Assembly: GCF_025060755.1 (NCBI RefSeq)
Contig: NZ_JANYUY010000043.1
Coordinates: 1-64,000, forward strand
Source: Paenibacillus doosanensis
GTDB taxonomy: Bacteria; Bacillota; Bacilli; Paenibacillales; NBRC-103111
Length of the DNA: 64,000 nucleotides
Reading direction: 5' to 3'
Position 1 is the stretch's first letter. Every line of letters begins with the position of its first letter. Positions 41,834 through 50,685 of this stretch are shown here, one piece after another. Made by a program: the position numbers and the translations under genes. The notes beneath the pieces were generated by a model. It saw only the letters and a program-made list of their open reading frames with translations. It did not search any database and was not told the DNA's origin.

Positions 41834-43348
41834 ATGGATCGTCTCAATAGGAACCGTTTGTCGTTATCAGCCATTGTCATACTTTTGCTCGCCTGGGGGT
41901 TCGCCGCGTCCGATTCGAGCCAAGTCAGAGCAGGGGAGGAGGGATGGTCAATGCCGTTAACTATTATGACCTTTAACCTGCGGACCGCGGCAGCCAAGGA
42001 CGATCATCCGTGGGAACAGCGGCGGCCGGTCATTAAGCAGATGTTGGCAAGCGAGAAGCCCGATCTGATCGGTACGCAGGAAGGAATCGCGGCGCAGCTG
42101 GCCGATCTGCAGGAAGATTTGCCCGGTTACGGCCGGATCGGCGTCGGCCGCGAAGGCGGAGATTTGGGGGAGTATATGGCGATCTTTTACAACCAGGAGC
42201 GATTGAAGCCGCTGGAGCAGGACCACTTCTGGCTGTCCGCTACTCCCGACGTCATCAGCTCCGCAACCTGGGGCAACCGGATTCCCCGTATGGTTAGTTG
42301 GGTCCGCTTTCAGGACACGGAGAGCCTGAACACATTTTATATGGTAGATACTCACTTGGACCATGAATTGGAGACGGCCCGGCTGGAGAGCGCGCAGCTG
42401 ATTCTGGACGCCATGCAATCGTTCGCTCCGAATATTCCGGTGATCTTAACCGGGGACTTCAATTCGAATAGCGGCGGAGGAGTTTACCGGGTCCTGACCG
42501 GGCCGGAGGGCTTGAAGGACGCGTTTGCGGACGCCGCGGAGAAGGTGAACGGGGATATCGGCACGTTCCATAATTACACGGACCCGACCGCGGGAGGCAG
42601 CGGCAAGCGTATCGATTGGATTTTATACAGGGGGCAGGCGGACGTCTCCCGCGGCGAAACGGTGACGTACCATACTTCTGAACAATATCCCAGCGATCAT
42701 TATCCGGTTACCGTACGGTTGACCTTGCATGACCCCGACCGGACGGCAGGAGAGACTACAGTAAAACGGCAGCATAGGACAAAGCTGCTGCTGACGGAGC
42801 TCGTTGCGAATTCGGCCAGCAGCGGCAACTACAATTATGTGGAAGTCTACAATCCGGGCGATGAGCCGATCGATCTGGAAGGCTACAAGCTGTATTATTA
42901 CTACGATCCGGCCGCTCCGTTCGATAAAGCGAAGGCCAACAAATGGACGATCGCCAAAGACGCGTTCAGCACGAGCAGTGTGATCGAGCCGCACGGCACG
43001 AAAGCGGTATGGATCAAGAAGCAGCCTTGCTGCTATCAGCTGGGGATCGACGACTTCAGAAGCAATTACGGGTTGACGGAAGAAGAGCTGCCGAGCGACC
43101 GTCTGCTCGCCGTATTTACTCCCGGAGAGAATCAGGGCTTCAACGGAACGGCGACGACGGGCCGCTCGGTCAGCATCGTTTCCCCGGATGGGGCGCATCT
43201 GGTCGGCGCTTCCTATAACCAAGGCGTGCTGGATGTGAAGAGCAACGAATCGGTCGTCTTCTCTCCGCCTGCACCGTTGTCCAGCATCATGAAGAAGGAG
43301 GCGGCCCATCAGAAGCCGTCGCCGGGCATGCCGCCGTCCGGCATGTGA
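41834..43348 (+). CDS. Secreted endonuclease/exonuclease/phosphatase protein with lamin-tail domain
   Basis: 504 residues. The signal peptide is followed by an EEP (DNase I-like) domain: MTFNLRTAAAKDDHPWEQRR, DLIGTQEG with the metal-binding Glu, TGDFNSNSGGG and SSDHYP-type SDHYPVTVRL (catalytic His near its end). From about residue 310 a lamin-tail domain begins (LLLTELVANSASSGNYNYVE, then VYNPGDEPIDLEGYKL). A short Pro-rich tail ends the protein. It is probably secreted, acting on extracellular nucleic acid or another phosphodiester; the lamin-tail module may bind DNA or wall material. GAAAGGAGAGGG precedes the start. Confidence 0.85.
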   Translation: MDRLNRNRLSLSAIVILLLAWGFAASDSSQVRAGEEGWSMPLTIMTFNLRTAAAKDDHPWEQRRPVIKQMLASEKPDLIGTQEGIAAQLADLQEDLPGYGRIGVGREGGDLGEYMAIFYNQERLKPLEQDHFWLSATPDVISSATWGNRIPRMVSWVRFQDTESLNTFYMVDTHLDHELETARLESAQLILDAMQSFAPNIPVILTGDFNSNSGGGVYRVLTGPEGLKDAFADAAEKVNGDIGTFHNYTDPTAGGSGKRIDWILYRGQADVSRGETVTYHTSEQYPSDHYPVTVRLTLHDPDRTAGETTVKRQHRTKLLLTELVANSASSGNYNYVEVYNPGDEPIDLEGYKLYYYYDPAAPFDKAKANKWTIAKDAFSTSSVIEPHGTKAVWIKKQPCCYQLGIDDFRSNYGLTEEELPSDRLLAVFTPGENQGFNGTATTGRSVSIVSPDGAHLVGASYNQGVLDVKSNESVVFSPPAPLSSIMKKEAAHQKPSPGMPPSGM

Positions 43349-43564
43349 CGGGGAGCGGCGGCGTACCCGGATCATCTTGACTTGACGGCGTGAATGGGGG
43401 AGTTCAACCATCGACTCGAACTCTCCCGGGCAGGAGACCGGAGCATCGCAGCGAAGCGGATGAACGTCCTCGCTCCTTTTTCGGTAAGCACCCGCGCTAT
43501 CAGGTAGGAAATCGGGGGGATCGTGTCGAAAGTAATGGCATTCCCGTTATGGTGGTGATGCCTT

Positions 43565-45862
43565 ATTTTCAAAGGACGTTTTTTTCGATACAGCCTCGTT
43601 TTAATATTGATCATCTCCAGCATTCCGGGCATTATTGTCGGCGCACTCGTTTATTGGATGGGAGGAAGCTGGCTGGAGAATGCGCTGCTCCAATTGCATA
43701 CGAACCAGATTGTGCAAAGAGCGGCCAACATTGACGATCAGTTCTCCTATATGGAAACGTCGATCGCCCATTGGGCTTTCGATACGAAGTTCAACAGCAA
43801 TTTGTACACGACCGACTTTTACCGCGATTTTGAAATTGCCCGTGACATTACCAAAACATTGGGCGTTATGCAGGGCTCCACTCCGTTAGCCAGACAGGTT
43901 GAGCTGTATTTGAACAGCCCTCAGCCGATTCGCTTTTATCCGGAATACGATCTGCCGGTCGACCGGCAAACCATCGACAGCTACAATCGGATTTTTTCGC
44001 AAAACAATTTGGCCTTCTGGACCCGCCTGGAGAACGATTCCGCGGTTTCCGGCAAACAGGATTTGGCGCTGGTCCATAAAATCCCCGGCGTGGATATTCA
44101 TCCGTTCGGAGCCTTGATCGTCCGCGTGAATGATGAGAAGGCGGCCAATCTGATCAAGACGCTGACTCCGTACAACGTAGGGGAAACCTTCATCATGCAA
44201 AGCGGAGGCGACGTGCTGGTTTCCAGCGCCAAAGGTCCCAAATCGTCCGTTTTCGACGAGACGCTAAAGGCGGAGGTGGACCGGAGAGGGCAGGAGTCGG
44301 GCTCGTTCCTGTACGATTTTCACGACAGTACGTACACCGTGTCTTACGGCGTTCTTCAGCGCGTCGGGACGCAGTGGACCTACGTATCGGCATCGCCGAT
44401 CGATGTAATTACGAAGCCTGTCGATTTCATCTCCAAGCTGATTTTGACGGTGAGCTTAGCCGCTCTGCTGCTCGCCTGCGCGCTCTCCTGGTTCGCTTCG
44501 CGCAAAATTTATTCCCCTGTCGGACGGCTCATTAAGACGCTTGCCTCGGCCCGTTCGATCACGCCCGGACTCGCCGAGCATAACGACGAGTTCAAGCTGA
44601 TCGAGAAGGAATGGCTGCAGCTGTCGCGGGAGAGCGATTCGCTGCAAACCAAGCTGGAGCAGCAGCTGACTCATGTGCGCGAAGGCTTTCTGCTGCAGCT
44701 GGTCCAAGGTTTTCTGTATGCGTACAAGGAGGAAGACCTGCTGGAGAGGATGCGCAGCTACGGATGGGAAGTGGACGAGCGGCAATTTGTGATGATGCAC
44801 ATTCATTTGACCGGATTTACGAACTTGGAGGGCCGATTCTCGCAGGGAGACGAAGGGCTCGTTACTTTCGCCGCGGCCAATATGATCGAGGAGCTGACGC
44901 TGGCGCGGCTGGAGCAGGCGGACGTCATCAATTTTCACGATTTATCGATCGGTCTTATGATCATCCTGCCTTCCGGCGAGCCTTACAAGGAGAAGCTGCG
45001 CGCATTAAGCGATGAAATTATTCAGGCGGTCAACCGCATTCTGAAGCTGCAGGTTTCGATCGCGATCGGCAAGGCATCGGGCGATGTCGAGCAAATTCCG
45101 TCGCATTACGAGGATGCGAAGCAGGCGCTGAGCTACCGCAATTTCGAGAATGAGAACCAGATTATCGATCTGGAGTCGCTGGAGACGGAAGAGGGGGCGA
45201 GCGAGCCGCAGTATCCGTTCCTTCTGGAGCGCGAGGTCATTCAAATGATCCGCACAGGCCAGCGCCAGGAGACAGAGCAGCGAATCGCCTCGTTCCTTGA
45301 CGCGCTGCTGGAGCGGGGAGCCAAGGAAATCGACGTTCAGCAGGGCATGCTGCAGCTGCTTGGCAGCATTCTTCACGCCATCCGCCAATTAGGCATGGAC
45401 CCGAGCCGCGTATTCAAATCCGCGAATTTGTACGAGCAGCTGACGCAAATCCGCGAGCCGGCAAAAATGCTGAAATGGTTCAACGAACGAATTGTAGAAC
45501 CGTTCATGAAGGAGCTTGAAGCGCGTTCGGACGCTCATCTCAAGAAGGTTGTCGAGTCGGCCATGATCTATTTGCAAAACCATTATATGAAAGAGGTTTC
45601 CCTCGATACGTGCGCCGATTTTACCGGAATGAACGCCGTCGCGCTGAGCAAAGCGTTCAAGCTCATTACCGGCAAAAATTTTATCGATTATTTGACCGAG
45701 CTGCGCATGGAAAAAGCAAAGGAGCTGCTTAGGGATACCGAGCTGAAAATTAATGACGTCGCCGTCAGCGTCGGCTACCAACACAGCTACTTCAATCGGA
45801 TTTTCAAAAAGCATGTCGGCTATACGCCGAGCCATTACCGGGAAATTAGCCGGGGGCAGTAG
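43565..45862 (+). CDS. AraC-family membrane sensor-regulator of the sugar cassette
   Basis: About 765 residues if it starts at ATT 43565, giving (M)FKGRFFRYSLVLILIISSIP with a full first membrane span; TTG 43607, the first usual codon, would cut that span in half. GGTGGTGAT lies before the ATT. An extracellular Cache-like domain (about 40-285) is followed by a second span (LILTVSLAALLLACALSWFA), a linker region, and an AraC HTH pair at the end (VSLDTCADFTGMNAVALSKA; INDVAVSVGYQHSYFNRIFK). This one-protein sensor lies just upstream of the ABC cassette in the same orientation. The shared operators at 45987 and 51704 suggest that it also controls the oligogalacturonate lyase. Confidence 0.85.
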   Translation: MFKGRFFRYSLVLILIISSIPGIIVGALVYWMGGSWLENALLQLHTNQIVQRAANIDDQFSYMETSIAHWAFDTKFNSNLYTTDFYRDFEIARDITKTLGVMQGSTPLARQVELYLNSPQPIRFYPEYDLPVDRQTIDSYNRIFSQNNLAFWTRLENDSAVSGKQDLALVHKIPGVDIHPFGALIVRVNDEKAANLIKTLTPYNVGETFIMQSGGDVLVSSAKGPKSSVFDETLKAEVDRRGQESGSFLYDFHDSTYTVSYGVLQRVGTQWTYVSASPIDVITKPVDFISKLILTVSLAALLLACALSWFASRKIYSPVGRLIKTLASARSITPGLAEHNDEFKLIEKEWLQLSRESDSLQTKLEQQLTHVREGFLLQLVQGFLYAYKEEDLLERMRSYGWEVDERQFVMMHIHLTGFTNLEGRFSQGDEGLVTFAAANMIEELTLARLEQADVINFHDLSIGLMIILPSGEPYKEKLRALSDEIIQAVNRILKLQVSIAIGKASGDVEQIPSHYEDAKQALSYRNFENENQIIDLESLETEEGASEPQYPFLLEREVIQMIRTGQRQETEQRIASFLDALLERGAKEIDVQQGMLQLLGSILHAIRQLGMDPSRVFKSANLYEQLTQIREPAKMLKWFNERIVEPFMKELEARSDAHLKKVVESAMIYLQNHYMKEVSLDTCADFTGMNAVALSKAFKLITGKNFIDYLTELRMEKAKELLRDTELKINDVAVSVGYQHSYFNRIFKKHVGYTPSHYREISRGQ

Positions 45863-45986
45863 AACAAGCTATACGCTTTTCATAACACGGTTGTCCGCAA
45901 GCGGCGGGCAGCCGTTTTTTGTGTTGGAGGCAAACGGCTCGAATCAGGCGGCCCAAGCCGTCTAAACCCGCGCTATATAAGCGATT

Positions 45987-46077
45987 CAAAAAAGTATAAA
46001 CGCGGAAAAAAAAGTACAAACCGCAAAAAAGCGCTTCCAAAAAAGTGTTGTTGCCGGAAAATAGGGCGCCGTATATG
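45987..46077 (+). promoter_or_regulatory. Three-site operator and promoter of the ABC cassette
   Basis: CAAAAAAGTATAAAC (45987), AAAAAAGTACAAAC (46008) and CAAAAAAGTGTTGTTG (46038), then a -10-like TATATG at 46072. The first and third sites are 51 nt apart, and 34 nt separate the third site from the -10. The same geometry and a close sequence occur before the oligogalacturonate lyase gene. The likely protein is the adjacent AraC-type regulator. Confidence 0.65.
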
Positions 46078-46085
46078 TTGAATAC

Positions 46086-46099
46086 AGGAAGCGTTTTCA
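46086..46099 (+). promoter_or_regulatory. Possible cre (CcpA) site
   Basis: AGGAAGCGTTTTCA agrees with the cre pattern TGWNANCGNTNWCA at most positions. It lies just downstream of the -10 of the cassette, where CcpA would repress. A second similar core, AGCGCTTCC, is at 46030. Confidence 0.4.
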
Positions 46100-46133
46100 A
46101 CATACCAGAAGATCGATTGCGAGGAGTGAGACC

Positions 46134-47102
46134 ATGGTCAAAACATCACAAACCGAGCAGCTCCCGGCACAGGCGACATCAGTGAGAGCCCGTAAGCCGG
46201 GCACGCTCATGAAGCGAATCATTCAGGATAAATACTTGCTGCTCTTGCTGCTTCCCGGTTTGGCCTACTTCATTATTTTTAAGTACATTCCGATGTGGGG
46301 CGTACTGCTGGCCTTCAAAAACTATCAGCCTTTTCTCGGTTTTTTTCAAAGCGAATGGGTCGGCATGGATAATTTCAAGCAGTTTTTCGGAGATCCGATC
46401 TTTTTCCGCTTAATGAAAAATACGCTGCTGCTCGGATTGTACGATATGATCTTTTTCTTCCCTGCTCCCATTATTTTGGCTTTGCTGCTCAACGAGGTTC
46501 GCATCGCCTTCTACAAACGATTTATCCAGACGTTGATTTACATTCCGCATTTCATCTCCATGGTCATTGTCGCCAGTATTACGTACCTGATGCTGACGAC
46601 AGAGGGAGGGATCATCAACCAGATGCTGGGTGAGGCGATCGGCCGCAAGATTGAGTTTCTGACGAGCGAGGATTGGTTCAGGCCGTTAATTATTACCCAG
46701 AGCTTATGGAAAGAGATGGGCTGGGGGACGATTATTTTCCTTGCCGCCCTGGCCGGCGTCGATCAGGAGCAATATGAAGCGGCGATTGTGGACGGGGCGA
46801 ACCGGCTGCGCCAGCTATGGCATATTACGCTGCCGGCGATCCGCGGCACGATTATCGTGCTGCTTATCCTCCGGATGGGCAATTTCCTCGACCGCGGCTT
46901 CGAGCAGGTACTATTGATGAGCAACGCGCTGAACCGCAGCGTGGCCGAGGTATTCGACACGTACGTGTATACGATCGGGATTACGCAGGGGGCGTTCAGC
47001 TACAGCACCGCCGTAGGCTTGTTCAAGTCGGTGATCGGCATCGTCTTAGTGCTCGGCTCCAACTATTTGGCCAAGCGCGCCGGGCATTCGGGCATATTTT
47101 AA
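46134..47102 (+). CDS. ABC sugar permease, LplB type
   Basis: 322 residues with six membrane spans. The ATPase-docking EAA loop is EAAIVDGANRLRQLWHITLP. The opening region (YLLLLLLPGLAYFIIFKYIP, then MWGVLLAFKNYQPF) is typical of LplB proteins in Paenibacillus. It is the first gene of a permease-permease-binding protein set; the ATPase is missing, as usual for this type, and is probably the shared MsmX. Likely cargo: pectin-derived oligosaccharide, judging by the shared operator with the lyase gene. Confidence 0.9.
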   Translation: MVKTSQTEQLPAQATSVRARKPGTLMKRIIQDKYLLLLLLPGLAYFIIFKYIPMWGVLLAFKNYQPFLGFFQSEWVGMDNFKQFFGDPIFFRLMKNTLLLGLYDMIFFFPAPIILALLLNEVRIAFYKRFIQTLIYIPHFISMVIVASITYLMLTTEGGIINQMLGEAIGRKIEFLTSEDWFRPLIITQSLWKEMGWGTIIFLAALAGVDQEQYEAAIVDGANRLRQLWHITLPAIRGTIIVLLILRMGNFLDRGFEQVLLMSNALNRSVAEVFDTYVYTIGITQGAFSYSTAVGLFKSVIGIVLVLGSNYLAKRAGHSGIF

Positions 47103-47134
47103 TTCGGGTTATCGCGAAAAAGGAGGCGGCCGAT

Positions 47135-48010
47135 TTGAGGCATACCACGATAGGCGGCAAAATATTTGACGCCGCTAATTATATTTTCCTTGCGCTTGTC
47201 GCGCTCAGTATGATTTTGCCCATCATGTATATCGTCGCAGGCTCCTTCGCTACGGAGATCGAGCTGAGCAACCGGGCCTTCTTCATTATCCCGAAGACGG
47301 TGACCTTAAACGCTTACGAATACGTGTTCAAGGATAACGCCCTGCCGCGCAGTCTGCTCGTTTCGGTCTTTGTCACCGTTGCCGGAACGATCGTAAATCT
47401 GTTCTTCACGTTTACGATGGCGTATGCGTTATCGCGCCGCAATATGATCGGCCGCAATATGGTGATGAACCTGGTCGTCTTCTCGATGCTGTTCAGCGGC
47501 GGCATTATTCCGACCTTTCTTGTCGTCAAAAGCATGGGGCTGCTGAATTCCTATTTGTCCGTCATGATTCCTACCGCGATCAGCGCCTTCAATCTGATTG
47601 TCATCAAATCGTTTTTTCAGGAAATTCCGAACGAGCTGATGGAGGCGTCGAGAATCGACGGCTGCACCGATCTGGGCGTGCTCTGGCGCATCGTGCTGCC
47701 GCTGTCCAAGCCGGTAATCGCAACGTTCGCCCTGTTCTATGCGGTCGGTCATTGGAACGATTTCTTCAACGCGCTGCTCTATCTCAGCGATACGAAGATG
47801 TGGCCGATGCAGGTGCTGCTGCGGCAAATTATTTTGCTCGCTTCCGGCTCGCTCGACATGTCCACGATGGACCCGCAGTATGTCAAGCCTCCGGATCAGT
47901 CGATCAAAATGGCGGTTATCGTCGTAGGCACGCTGCCGATTTTGCTGGTCTATCCGTTCCTTCAAAAGCATTTTGCCAAAGGCGTTATGATCGGGGCCGT
48001 CAAAGGATGA
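47135..48010 (+). CDS. ABC sugar permease, YtcP type
   Basis: 291 residues from TTG 47135 after AAAGGAGG. Six spans; the EAA loop is LMEASRIDGCTDLGVLWRIV. LSMILPIMYIVAGSFATEIE and YALSRRNMIGRN match the YtcP class, the usual partner of LplB. The long C-terminal loop with SGSLDMSTMDPQYVKPPDQS is typical of this pair. Only 32 nt separate it from the LplB gene. It ends 145 nt before the binding-protein start. Confidence 0.9.
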   Translation: MRHTTIGGKIFDAANYIFLALVALSMILPIMYIVAGSFATEIELSNRAFFIIPKTVTLNAYEYVFKDNALPRSLLVSVFVTVAGTIVNLFFTFTMAYALSRRNMIGRNMVMNLVVFSMLFSGGIIPTFLVVKSMGLLNSYLSVMIPTAISAFNLIVIKSFFQEIPNELMEASRIDGCTDLGVLWRIVLPLSKPVIATFALFYAVGHWNDFFNALLYLSDTKMWPMQVLLRQIILLASGSLDMSTMDPQYVKPPDQSIKMAVIVVGTLPILLVYPFLQKHFAKGVMIGAVKG

Positions 48011-48154
48011 GCAGAGGCTCCCGCAAGAAGCTGATTGCCGCATGAGCCTGCCTTCTTCCGTACGGCTGCCGAAGCCGGGCGGAGGGCGCCGGGAGCTTGC
48101 GAATATCATAGTAAGTTAATTCGTATTCCGATGAGAAAAGGGAGGAATAGAAAC

Positions 48155-49705
48155 ATGATGAAGATGAAGAAAAAAAGAGCGGCCGCGGCCGCAATAGGTA
48201 TCGCTATGCTGGCAACGGCATTTGCAGGCTGCAGCTCGTCGGGTAGCAAGCCTGAGGCGGCGGGAACGGGGAGCGGCGGCGGGGCGCAAAAAGAAGAGCC
48301 CTACAAATTTTCCGTGATGATGAAAAGCTTCCAGAACGATGCGATCACGTCGGAGAGCAAGATTTGGAAGCAGGTCGAAGAATATACGAATACGAAGCTG
48401 GAGGTGCTGTTTACCCCCGATGCCGCATATGGCGACAAGCTGAACATTACGCTGGCCTCCGGCTCGATGCCGTCCGTTATTTTTACCGCGAACGCGAAGC
48501 TGCCTTCGATCGTTAATGCCATTAAAGGCGGCGCCTTCTGGGAAATCGGCCCTTACTTGAAGGATTATCCGAACCTGCGGCAGATGAACGAGACGATTCT
48601 GAACAATACGTCGGTTAACGGCAAGACATACGGCTTGTATACCGCAAGGCCGCTCGGCCGGTTCGCCATTTCTTACCGCAAAGACTGGCTGCAGGCCGTC
48701 GGCATGAGCGAGCCGAAGACGACCGACGATTTCTACAACATGCTCAAGGCGTTCAAGGAGAAGGACCCGGACAAGAACGGCAAGGACGATACGTACGGCA
48801 TGGTCGTAACCAAATACTCGGGGCCGTGGGATATTATGTCCACCTGGTTCGGCGCGCCGAACAAATGGGGCATCGACAAGGACGGCAAGCTGGTTCCGGC
48901 TCACTTGACTCCGGAATATATGGATTCGCTGAAATATTTCAAAAAGCTGTATGACGAAAAGCTCATTAACCAGGATTTCGCCGTCTACGACTCCGCCAAG
49001 TGGAACGATCCGATTATTAACGGACAGGCCGGCGTAGCGGTGGACGTGGTCGACCGTTCGTATCAGATCGACGAGAAGATGAAGGCGGGCAACGTTAAAG
49101 GGGAAATGGACGTGATCGCCGCGATCAACGGGCCTAAGGGCGCTCCGGTTACCCCGGCAACGACGGGCTACGGCGGTATATTCCTGATTTCCAAATCGGC
49201 GGTAAAAACCGAAGCGGATCTGCGCAAGGTGCTGAACTTCTTCGATAAGATCGACGACAAAGACATGCAAATTCTGATTACGTACGGCATCGAAGGCACG
49301 CACTACAAAGTGGAGGACGGCAAGCTGGTGACGATTTTGAGCTCCGACTCCCCGCAAGCGCCGGACATTAACATCAAGAGCTTTAACCAGCTGCTGATCG
49401 GCGTACCGAACGTGCTGGATACCGCGTTCAAAGCGGGAACGCCGCTTCGCGCCAAAGCCAACGAAGTGAAAGCCGCCAACGAGAAGATCGCTCTGCCGAA
49501 TCCGGGCGAGCCGTTAATTTCCCAGACCTACACGCAAAAAGGCGCGCAATTGGATCAGCAAGTGGAGGATGCCCGCGTGAAATTCATCGTCGGCAAGATC
49601 GACGAAGCCGGCTTCCAAGCCGAGATGGAGCTGTGGAAGAAAAACGGCGGCAACGAATACATTAAAGAAATGAACGACGCTTACGCGGAGAGCAAAAAGA
49701 AATAA
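48155..49705 (+). CDS. Solute-binding lipoprotein of the sugar cassette
   Basis: 516 residues from ATG 48155 after AGGGAGGAATAG. The signal peptide has a lipobox LATAFAGC, with the Cys at residue 24. The mature part is the large (about 490-residue) family-1 binding protein of the YtcQ/LipO type that accompanies LplB-YtcP: KLNITLASGSMPSVIFTANA; NTSVNGKTYGLYTARPLGRF; DPDKNGKDDTYGM, which is the typical calcium-loop-like segment. It should capture an oligosaccharide outside the membrane. A strong terminator follows. Confidence 0.9.
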   Translation: MMKMKKKRAAAAAIGIAMLATAFAGCSSSGSKPEAAGTGSGGGAQKEEPYKFSVMMKSFQNDAITSESKIWKQVEEYTNTKLEVLFTPDAAYGDKLNITLASGSMPSVIFTANAKLPSIVNAIKGGAFWEIGPYLKDYPNLRQMNETILNNTSVNGKTYGLYTARPLGRFAISYRKDWLQAVGMSEPKTTDDFYNMLKAFKEKDPDKNGKDDTYGMVVTKYSGPWDIMSTWFGAPNKWGIDKDGKLVPAHLTPEYMDSLKYFKKLYDEKLINQDFAVYDSAKWNDPIINGQAGVAVDVVDRSYQIDEKMKAGNVKGEMDVIAAINGPKGAPVTPATTGYGGIFLISKSAVKTEADLRKVLNFFDKIDDKDMQILITYGIEGTHYKVEDGKLVTILSSDSPQAPDINIKSFNQLLIGVPNVLDTAFKAGTPLRAKANEVKAANEKIALPNPGEPLISQTYTQKGAQLDQQVEDARVKFIVGKIDEAGFQAEMELWKKNGGNEYIKEMNDAYAESKKK

Positions 49706-49711
49706 GACGGC

Positions 49712-49744
49712 AAGAGCCCGGTCCGGCAGACGGATCGGGCTCTT
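49712..49744. terminator. Two-way terminator
   Basis: AAGAGCCCG...CGGGCTCTT between the binding-protein gene and the small minus-strand gene. Confidence 0.8.
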
Positions 49745-49766
49745 ATGCTTGCTCGGGTAAGCCGGC

Positions 49767-49955
49767 TTAGATCATGTAATCGTCGTAATCGCGGTCGCTG
49801 GGCGGTTTCCGCTTGCGGATCAACAGGGCGACCAGCAGAAGCGCGGCAAATAGCGCATAATAAACGGCGCACTCGATCCCGCTATTCGAGTTGATATAGT
49901 AGACGAAGGCAAATGGAAGCGGGAAAAGCAAGGAGAACCAAACGATCTTTTTCAA
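49767..49955 (-). CDS. Small two-span membrane protein
   Basis: 62 residues from TTG 49955, with CAGGTGG just upstream. Two spans (IVWFSLLFPLPFAFVYYI and ECAVYYALFAALLLVALLI) and a short charged tail RKRKPPSDRDYDDYMI. No known family is recognised. It is convergent with the sugar cassette. Confidence 0.55.
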   Translation of the reverse strand: MKKIVWFSLLFPLPFAFVYYINSNSGIECAVYYALFAALLLVALLIRKRKPPSDRDYDDYMI

Positions 49956-50121
49956 TAAACCACCTGCCGATGTGTTGTTGCCATCATCATACCACTAAAT
50001 GTTCACGAAATGAAGCAGGGCCAGCCGCCTAAAAGTGAAGCGGAAGGGATTACAAAGCCCTCTTTTTGCACGATTTTACAAGGTTTTACGCTTGCGATAC
50101 AATGAAATCGAGGTGAGGGTA

Positions 50122-50556
50122 TTGCAAAAGCGTTGGATCTGCTGGATCGCAGTGATACTATGGTGTGTTATGATCTTCTGTATAACTTCATCACCGGCGG
50201 CAACCAGCACAAGCACCAGCTCCGTCATTCGCTCCGAGATTCAAGCGAAGCCCGCCACGATTCATAAGATCGATTTTGGCGTCCGCAAGGCTGCCCATGT
50301 CACGTTATTCGGTGTTTTGGCCGTACTGCTCTACACTGCAATCGGCGAGCGGAAAGTCGCGGCGGTGACCGCCTGGATCGGGGCGACGCTGTATGGAGCG
50401 ACGGACGAGATTCACCAAATGTTCGCTCCGGGCCGGACTCCCTCGGTCACAGACGTAGGGATCGATTCCGCCGGTGCGCTTGCCGCACTGATCTTGTTTT
50501 ACCTGCTCCGACTGATCGCGAGCAGAAGCGGGCTGCTTCGGCGGCAGGGGCTTTGA
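50122..50556 (+). CDS. VanZ-like membrane protein
   Basis: 144 residues from TTG 50122 after GAGGTGAGGG. Four spans. The family signature is at about residues 95-125: YGATDEIHQMFAPGRTPSVT and DVGIDSAGA, with conserved DEIHQ and DVxxDxxG. VanZ-like proteins modestly raise teicoplanin/lipopeptide tolerance in some bacteria, but most members have no known role. No vancomycin-resistance genes are near. The upstream Met at 50035 has no ribosome site. Confidence 0.85.
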   Translation: MQKRWICWIAVILWCVMIFCITSSPAATSTSTSSVIRSEIQAKPATIHKIDFGVRKAAHVTLFGVLAVLLYTAIGERKVAAVTAWIGATLYGATDEIHQMFAPGRTPSVTDVGIDSAGALAALILFYLLRLIASRSGLLRRQGL

Positions 50557-50685
50557 CCCCGGCCCGCGATTTCAACGGGCAGCAGGCCCGATTACGGCTG
50601 AGATGCGGCCGCTTGCAGCAAAAGTTTCCTCCTTCGAGTATATCTGCTATTATTTTAAATATTGCAGCATATCAAAGGAGCGATT

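Noticed and set aside
45960-46060. CRISPR-like or tandem-repeat array near aaaaaagt repeats
   Set aside because: Only three short A-rich sites with unequal spacing; better explained as regulator sites. No CRISPR array or cas gene was seen in the window.
48116-49357. 413-residue minus-strand frame
   Set aside because: Antisense of the lipoprotein gene of the sugar cassette; no plausible domain.
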